Below are positions 6,399 to 10,404 of a stretch of 10,404 bases of DNA, in pieces. The notes under the pieces are model-generated. The model made no database searches. It worked only from the letters and a program-made list of their open reading frames with translations, and had not been told where the DNA came from. The stretch spans positions 1 through 10,404 of the forward strand of contig DAIEQP010000242.1 of NCBI GenBank assembly GCA_027347805.1. The letters are read 5' to 3'. Within the stretch, counting starts at the first letter, position 1, and each line of letters opens with the position of its first letter. Source of the DNA: Ignavibacteria bacterium. GTDB taxonomy: Bacteria > Bacteroidota > Ignavibacteria > Ignavibacteriales > Melioribacteraceae. The translations under genes and the position numbers were made by a program.

Positions 6399-6869
6399 GT
6401 GGCAAATTTTGTTTATCTGAGCAAAGAAAGGATTCGTGAACTTGAAAAAGAACTTATGGATCTGAAAACGAATGGTCGAAAATCAATGGCAAATAGAATT
6501 GCAGAAGCCCGTGCCCACGGTGATTTATCGGAAAACGCTGAATATGATGCTGCTAAAGAGGAACAAGGTTTGCTTGAACTTAAGATCAGCAAGCTTGAAG
6601 ATTTGCTTTCACGTGCTCAGGTAATTGATTTAACTAACTACCCAAAAGATCAGGTGCATATTCTTTCAACTATTTCAGTTAAGAATCTTAATAACAAAAA
6701 AGTTTTTAAGTATACACTTGTTTCGCCGGAAGAAGCTGATCTCGAAAAAGGAAAAATTGCAACTTCATCTCCAGTTGGACAGGCATTTATGGGCGCAAAA
6801 ACCGGGCAGATTGTTGAAGCAAAAGTGCCCGCCGGTTTACTGAAATTTGAGATTCTTGAAATCCAGTAA
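6399..6869 (+). CDS. greA: transcription elongation factor GreA
   Basis: 156 residues, the usual GreA length. GreA inserts its coiled coil into the RNA polymerase secondary channel and triggers cleavage of backtracked RNA. The N-terminal coiled coil (about 1-78) includes the tip ARAHGDLSENAEYDAAKEE (37-55) with the acidic pair D42 and E45 that holds the catalytic magnesium. The C-terminal FKBP-like domain (about 80-156) has KVFKYTLVSPEEAD, the SSPVGQAFMGAKTG block and the closing VPAGLLKFEILEI strand. It is complete and unremarkable, and GreA rather than GreB by its tip and C-terminal block. The start is GTG at 6399, chosen for the AAGGAG ahead of it and because the family begins with such a residue run. 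A strong terminator lies just upstream, so greA needs its own promoter or read-through. tilS follows 42 bases downstream. Confidence 0.96.
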   Translation: MANFVYLSKERIRELEKELMDLKTNGRKSMANRIAEARAHGDLSENAEYDAAKEEQGLLELKISKLEDLLSRAQVIDLTNYPKDQVHILSTISVKNLNNKKVFKYTLVSPEEADLEKGKIATSSPVGQAFMGAKTGQIVEAKVPAGLLKFEILEIQ

Positions 6870-6883
6870 TCTGTTTTTACTGG
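6863..6883 (+). other. inverted repeat over the greA stop codon
   Basis: CCAGTAA (6863-6869) and TTACTGG (6877-6883) form a perfect 7-bp stem with a 7-base loop, and the first arm contains the greA stop codon. No real U-tract follows (TTGTGTAAC), and only three pairs are G-C, so a true intrinsic terminator is unlikely. It could be a weak pause, an RNA-processing site or chance. Confidence 0.35.
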
Positions 6884-6911
6884 TTGTGTAACTATATTTT
6901 GGAATTGATTG

Positions 6912-8267
6912 ATGAAAAAGACTGAAGAAAAAATTATCCGTTTCATCAATGAAAATAGTTTAATAGAAACAGGTGATAAAGTTCTTCTTGCATTCAGCGG
7001 GGGGCCCGATTCAGTTTTCGCACTTCATTTTTTTCAAAAGTTTCGAAAAAAATATTCGATTGATCTGTCTGCAGTTCATTTTAATCACGGATTAAGGGGT
7101 GCCGAATCAGATAATGATCAGAAATTTGCAAAACAGTTCTGCGATAAACTTGGTGTCACGTTTATTTCAAAAAAAATTAATGTAAAAACTTTTGCTAAGA
7201 CTAATAAATTTTCGATTGAAGAAGCAGCAAGAATACTTAGATACAAAGAATTAGAAATGCTTTTGTTAAAGAATGGCTATGATAAAATAGTAACCGCTCA
7301 CAATTTATCCGATAATACAGAAACTGTTATCTTAAATCTCCTTTCCGGCACAGCTGGATCAGGTTTAAGCGGAATTCCAATCAAACGCAGTAATATTATC
7401 CGTCCCGTTCTCTGCGTTACTAAATCCGAAATTGTGGAATACCTCTCAAAAAATAAAATTGAATTTAGAAAAGACTCATCTAACCTTAATAACGATTTCA
7501 AAAGAAATTTTCTACGGAATAAAATACTTCCATTATTGAGAGGGAAGATCAATCCAAAACTGGATGAAGCGGTATTTCGCTCCACAAAAAATCTTAGCAG
7601 CACCGAATTGCTTAATCCGAAAGTTATAAATTACTTTTTAACAAACTTTTTTAAGTTTAAAAACGACTCATATGAAGTTGATTTGAAATTGTATGAAGCG
7701 TTTGGAGAACTGCCGGGAGAAATTCTTAAAAATTTTTTCAGAATAAATTTTAATCATGATTTTAAGCACCAAGATTATGTTCAAATAAATAATCTTATTT
7801 TGAATCAGCCAGGGAAAAAACTGAATCTTGGGAAAAATTTAATTGTTTTTAGAGAGAATAAATGTTTACGAATATCAAAGGAAACTAGGAAAATTAGGCG
7901 GGTGCTTAAAATTTACGCTGGTAAAGAAATTAAATTTGGGACAAAGACTATTGGAATTAGAGAAGTGGACGAGATAGTTAATGTTAAAAAAAATAAAGAA
8001 TATGAGCTGATTAGCGCAGATAACCTTGATAAAGAGTTCGTGTTGAGAGTTTGGAAACCGGGAGATAAATTTAAACCAATTGGATTCGGTGGTAATAAAA
8101 AGGTATCGGATTTTTTAACCGACCTGAAAATTTCATCGCTGGAAAAAAAAAATCAATTAGTTTTAATAAACAGGAACCAAATTGTTTGGATTGTTGGTTT
8201 AAGAATTAGCGATAATGTTAAAATTACAAAAACAACTAAAAGAGTTTATAAATTATGGGCGAATTAA
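6912..8267 (+). CDS. tilS: tRNA(Ile)-lysidine synthetase TilS
   Basis: 451 residues. TilS joins lysine to C34 of the tRNA-Ile CAU anticodon using ATP, so that the tRNA reads AUA instead of AUG; it is essential in most bacteria. The N-terminal PP-loop ATPase shows SGGPDS (29-34), VHFNHGLRG (55-63), the IEEAARILRY helix (102-111) and HNLSDNTET (129-137). In that last motif H129 and D133 are kept, but the usual first Asp is Ser132. FKRNFLRNKILPLL follows, typical of the tRNA-binding end of the catalytic domain. The C-terminal TilS_C domain carries RVWKPGDKFKPIGFGGNKK, VSDFL and the WIVGLRI strand. ATG at 6912 is preferred over the TTG directly before it, since GGA at 6901-6903 is 8 bases from the ATG. 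The gene overlaps hpt by 13 bases, so the two are expected to be translated together. Confidence 0.94.
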   Translation: MKKTEEKIIRFINENSLIETGDKVLLAFSGGPDSVFALHFFQKFRKKYSIDLSAVHFNHGLRGAESDNDQKFAKQFCDKLGVTFISKKINVKTFAKTNKFSIEEAARILRYKELEMLLLKNGYDKIVTAHNLSDNTETVILNLLSGTAGSGLSGIPIKRSNIIRPVLCVTKSEIVEYLSKNKIEFRKDSSNLNNDFKRNFLRNKILPLLRGKINPKLDEAVFRSTKNLSSTELLNPKVINYFLTNFFKFKNDSYEVDLKLYEAFGELPGEILKNFFRINFNHDFKHQDYVQINNLILNQPGKKLNLGKNLIVFRENKCLRISKETRKIRRVLKIYAGKEIKFGTKTIGIREVDEIVNVKKNKEYELISADNLDKEFVLRVWKPGDKFKPIGFGGNKKVSDFLTDLKISSLEKKNQLVLINRNQIVWIVGLRISDNVKITKTTKRVYKLWAN

Positions 8268-8809
8268 AAAGAGATGAAATTTGGGTGGGGAATGAAAAAT
8301 TTGTTCCTTACTTAACCGAAGAACAAATACAGAAAAGAATTACAGAGTTAGCTGAAGAGATCAATGAAGAATATAAAAGCAAACTCCCGATTTTTATTGG
8401 AGTGCTTAACGGGTCATTCATGTTTATGTCCGATTTGCTAAAGAAAATTAATATCAATTGTGAGATGGATTTCTTTAAGCTCTCAAGCTATGGAGATGCA
8501 AAAATCTCATCTGGCAAAGTAAAACTTGTGAAAGAATTAAACGCTGACATTAATGATCGCCACCTAATAATTGTTGAAGACATTGTTGATAGCGGCTTAT
8601 CAATAAAATATATAGAGGAATTAATTGCAGGGCACAACCCGGCAAGCATGAAAGTAGCGACGCTGTTACTCAAACCGGAAAGCCTCAAATATGAGGTCAA
8701 AATTGACTATATTGGCTTTAAGATTCCAAGCAAATTTGTAATTGGTTATGGTTTGGATTACGCTCAAAAGTATCGCAACCTTCCCTCAATTTATGCTCTA
8801 AGCGAATAA
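8255..8809 (+). CDS. hpt: hypoxanthine phosphoribosyltransferase
   Basis: 184 residues, the normal size for bacterial HPRT. It converts hypoxanthine (and usually guanine) with PRPP to IMP (GMP), the key purine salvage step, in the cytoplasm. The type I phosphoribosyltransferase fold is seen in VLNGSFMFMSDLL (50-62, pyrophosphate-binding loop), KLSSYGD (75-81, the flexible hood loop with Ser-Tyr), IIVEDIVDSGLSI (105-117, the PRPP motif with the acidic pair E108/D109) and the purine-side segment DYIGFKIPSKFVIGYGLDY. Start ATG at 8255 lies inside the last codons of tilS. ftsH begins 9 bases after the stop. Hpt and TilS are reported to cooperate in activating ftsH in Bacillus subtilis; whether that applies here is unknown. 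Confidence 0.95.
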   Translation: MGELKRDEIWVGNEKFVPYLTEEQIQKRITELAEEINEEYKSKLPIFIGVLNGSFMFMSDLLKKININCEMDFFKLSSYGDAKISSGKVKLVKELNADINDRHLIIVEDIVDSGLSIKYIEELIAGHNPASMKVATLLLKPESLKYEVKIDYIGFKIPSKFVIGYGLDYAQKYRNLPSIYALSE

Positions 8810-8818
8810 GGAAAGACG

Positions 8819-10404
8819 ATGAATGAACTAAATAATAAATGGAATATGGCTGACGAAAATAAATCATCTAACCAAAAACCTAAAAAAGGTTTTCAACCCC
8901 CAAAACCTGATGGAGATTTTGACTGGGGCAAAATTATAAAAACAGTTTTCAGTTGGGGCGCAGTTATTGTTGCTGCAGTTATTGTTATGCAGTTTATGCG
9001 TTCTGGAACATCAGGTACAATTGAACTAACATATGGTGATTATCAGAATTTTTTAAATACAGATAAAATTGCCGAGATTAAAGTATTCAAATCGGATGTA
9101 AATGATTTCCGTCTTGAAGGAACTCTTAAAGCAAAAGAAAAAATCAGAGTAAACAACAGGTTTGAAGATGTTCACATTTTCAGTGTTGTTATTGTTCAGG
9201 AAGATATTCCAGATCAGAAAAAACTTTGGAATGAAAAAGGGATTAAGTACACATTCGTAAAAGAATCTAATGAATGGATGACAATATTCCTTGGCTTTAT
9301 TCCCTGGCTGTTAATTCTTGCTGTCTGGATTTTCTTTTTCAGAAGAATGCAGGGCGGTGCCGGGGGCGGTGGTGGAACGCGTGGTATTTTTAATTTTGGA
9401 AAGAGCCGTGCAAAATTAATTTCAGAATCTCAGATTAAAGTAACCTTTAAAGATGTTGCTGGTGCGGATGAGGCAAAATTGGAATTGCAGGAAATTATTG
9501 AATTTCTGCGTGAGCCAGCAAAATTCCAAAAACTAGGCGGCAAAATTCCGCGTGGTGTTTTGTTACTTGGCCCTCCAGGAACCGGTAAAACATTATTGGC
9601 TCGTGCAGTAGCTGGAGAAGCGGGCGTTCCATTTTTCTCAATATCCGGTGCAGACTTTGTTGAAATGTTTGTTGGTGTTGGTGCAAGCCGTGTAAGAGAT
9701 TTATTTGATCAAGGCAAGAAAAATGCGCCGTGTATAATTTTCATTGATGAAATTGATGCTGTGGGTCGTCATCGCGGTGCTGGTTTGGGTGGCGGGCATG
9801 ATGAACGTGAACAGACTTTAAATCAGCTCTTAGTTGAAATGGATGGATTTGAACAGAACAGTGGTGTTATAATTATTGCTGCAACAAACAGACCTGATGT
9901 TTTAGATCCTGCTTTATTACGTCCTGGAAGATTCGATCGTCAGGTTGTAGTTGATCGGCCTGATGTTAAAGGACGCGAAGGAATTTTAAAAGTTCATACA
10001 AGAAAAATTCCTCTTGATAAAGATGTTGATTTGACAGTGCTGGCAAAAGGTACTCCTGGTTTGGCAGGCGCAGAAATTGCAAATCTTGTTAATGAAGCAG
10101 CACTTCTTGCTGCAAGGAAAAATAAAAAGACTGTTGCGATGGATGATTTTGAGGAAGCAAAAGATAAAGTAATGATGGGCATGGAACGTAAGAGTATGAT
10201 AATTTCTGAAGAGGAAAAGAAAATTACAGCTTACCATGAAATTGGCCATGTGCTTGTTGCTAAAATGATTCCTGAAGCTGATCCTGTTCATAAAGTAACA
10301 ATCATACCAAGAGGGAGAGCGCTTGGCGTTACTACATATCTTCCTGTTGATGAAAAACATACATATTCAAAAAAATATCTTGAAGCAATGATTGCTTATG
10401 CATT
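8819..10404 (+). CDS. ftsH: ATP-dependent membrane zinc metalloprotease FtsH, C-terminus outside window
   Basis: 528 complete codons are visible of an expected 650-700. FtsH is a hexameric AAA+ protease in the inner membrane that degrades misassembled membrane proteins and some soluble regulators. An N-terminal cytosolic tail rich in Lys/Pro (1-38) precedes TM1 (about 39-60), a periplasmic FtsH_ext domain (61-152) and TM2 (153-174), followed by a glycine-rich linker (GGAGGGGG). The AAA+ module has Walker A GPPGTGKT (251-258), the pore motif FVG (284-286), Walker B IIFIDE (306-311), the sensor TNRPD near 356-360 and arginine fingers R371 and R374. The peptidase motif is H473-E-I-G-H477; most FtsH have Ala where Ile475 stands. 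The third zinc ligand lies beyond the edge. ATG at 8819 has AAGG 7 bases ahead. The gene is the last visible member of the greA-tilS-hpt-ftsH run. Confidence 0.97.
   Translation, partial: MNELNNKWNMADENKSSNQKPKKGFQPPKPDGDFDWGKIIKTVFSWGAVIVAAVIVMQFMRSGTSGTIELTYGDYQNFLNTDKIAEIKVFKSDVNDFRLEGTLKAKEKIRVNNRFEDVHIFSVVIVQEDIPDQKKLWNEKGIKYTFVKESNEWMTIFLGFIPWLLILAVWIFFFRRMQGGAGGGGGTRGIFNFGKSRAKLISESQIKVTFKDVAGADEAKLELQEIIEFLREPAKFQKLGGKIPRGVLLLGPPGTGKTLLARAVAGEAGVPFFSISGADFVEMFVGVGASRVRDLFDQGKKNAPCIIFIDEIDAVGRHRGAGLGGGHDEREQTLNQLLVEMDGFEQNSGVIIIAATNRPDVLDPALLRPGRFDRQVVVDRPDVKGREGILKVHTRKIPLDKDVDLTVLAKGTPGLAGAEIANLVNEAALLAARKNKKTVAMDDFEEAKDKVMMGMERKSMIISEEEKKITAYHEIGHVLVAKMIPEADPVHKVTIIPRGRALGVTTYLPVDEKHTYSKKYLEAMIAYA

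Noticed and set aside
9986..10360. Minus-strand open frames of 62 and 124 residues opposite ftsH
   Set aside because: FtsH motifs are continuous on the plus strand through this region; the antisense products are Phe/Cys/His-rich with no family likeness.
1..10404. A defence, mobile or otherwise novel system
   Set aside because: Every stretch over about 100 bases belongs to a recognisable cellular gene family. The AddB-like nuclease is the only defence-related candidate, and it resembles general recombination repair more than a dedicated system.

Overview
The window reads as an ordinary chromosomal stretch from a low-GC (roughly one third G+C by eye) Gram-negative bacterium. Outer-membrane beta-barrel architecture, a CYTH/AddB-like pair, Bacteroidota-style FtsH with a glycine-rich linker, and the overall protein flavour suggest the Bacteroidota/Chlorobiota/Ignavibacteria side of the tree. 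This taxonomic placement is inference from protein style; no rRNA or marker search was possible. I see no tRNA, rRNA, CRISPR, insertion sequence, integrase, phage gene or toxin-antitoxin pair.

Left part (1-2662): a minus-strand M14 zinc carboxypeptidase enters from beyond the left edge and starts at a TTG at 544. Divergent from it, behind a good TTGACA-N17-TATGAA promoter, is a plus-strand thioredoxin-fold protein (634-1170). It ends 7 bases from a convergent minus-strand pair: a small outer-membrane beta-barrel protein with a signal peptide (1906-2550), then a DUF2461 protein (1178-1909) that begins at a TTG overlapping the barrel gene's stop codon.

Middle part (2663-6373): a plus-strand operon of a CYTH-domain protein (2663-3160) and a 1048-residue AddB-like protein (3157-6303) coupled by an ATGA overlap. 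The AddB-like protein keeps a complete PD-(D/E)XK nuclease and the four cysteines of an Fe-S cluster but has no Walker A motif. It is followed by a clear intrinsic terminator (6341-6373), and a weaker one sits just before it.

Right part (6374-10404): greA (GTG start), tilS, hpt and ftsH on the plus strand with short spacings or overlaps. The tilS-hpt-ftsH order is also known from Bacillus-type chromosomes. The cluster joins transcript-cleavage rescue of RNA polymerase, tRNA-Ile lysidine synthesis, purine salvage and membrane-protein quality control. ftsH runs off the right edge after 528 codons.

I found no convincing new biological system. The observations most worth a second look are the terminator only 25 bases upstream of the greA start codon, the tight coupling of a CYTH enzyme to an AddB-like nuclease, the P-loop-less AddB, and the use of TTG starts by two genes.
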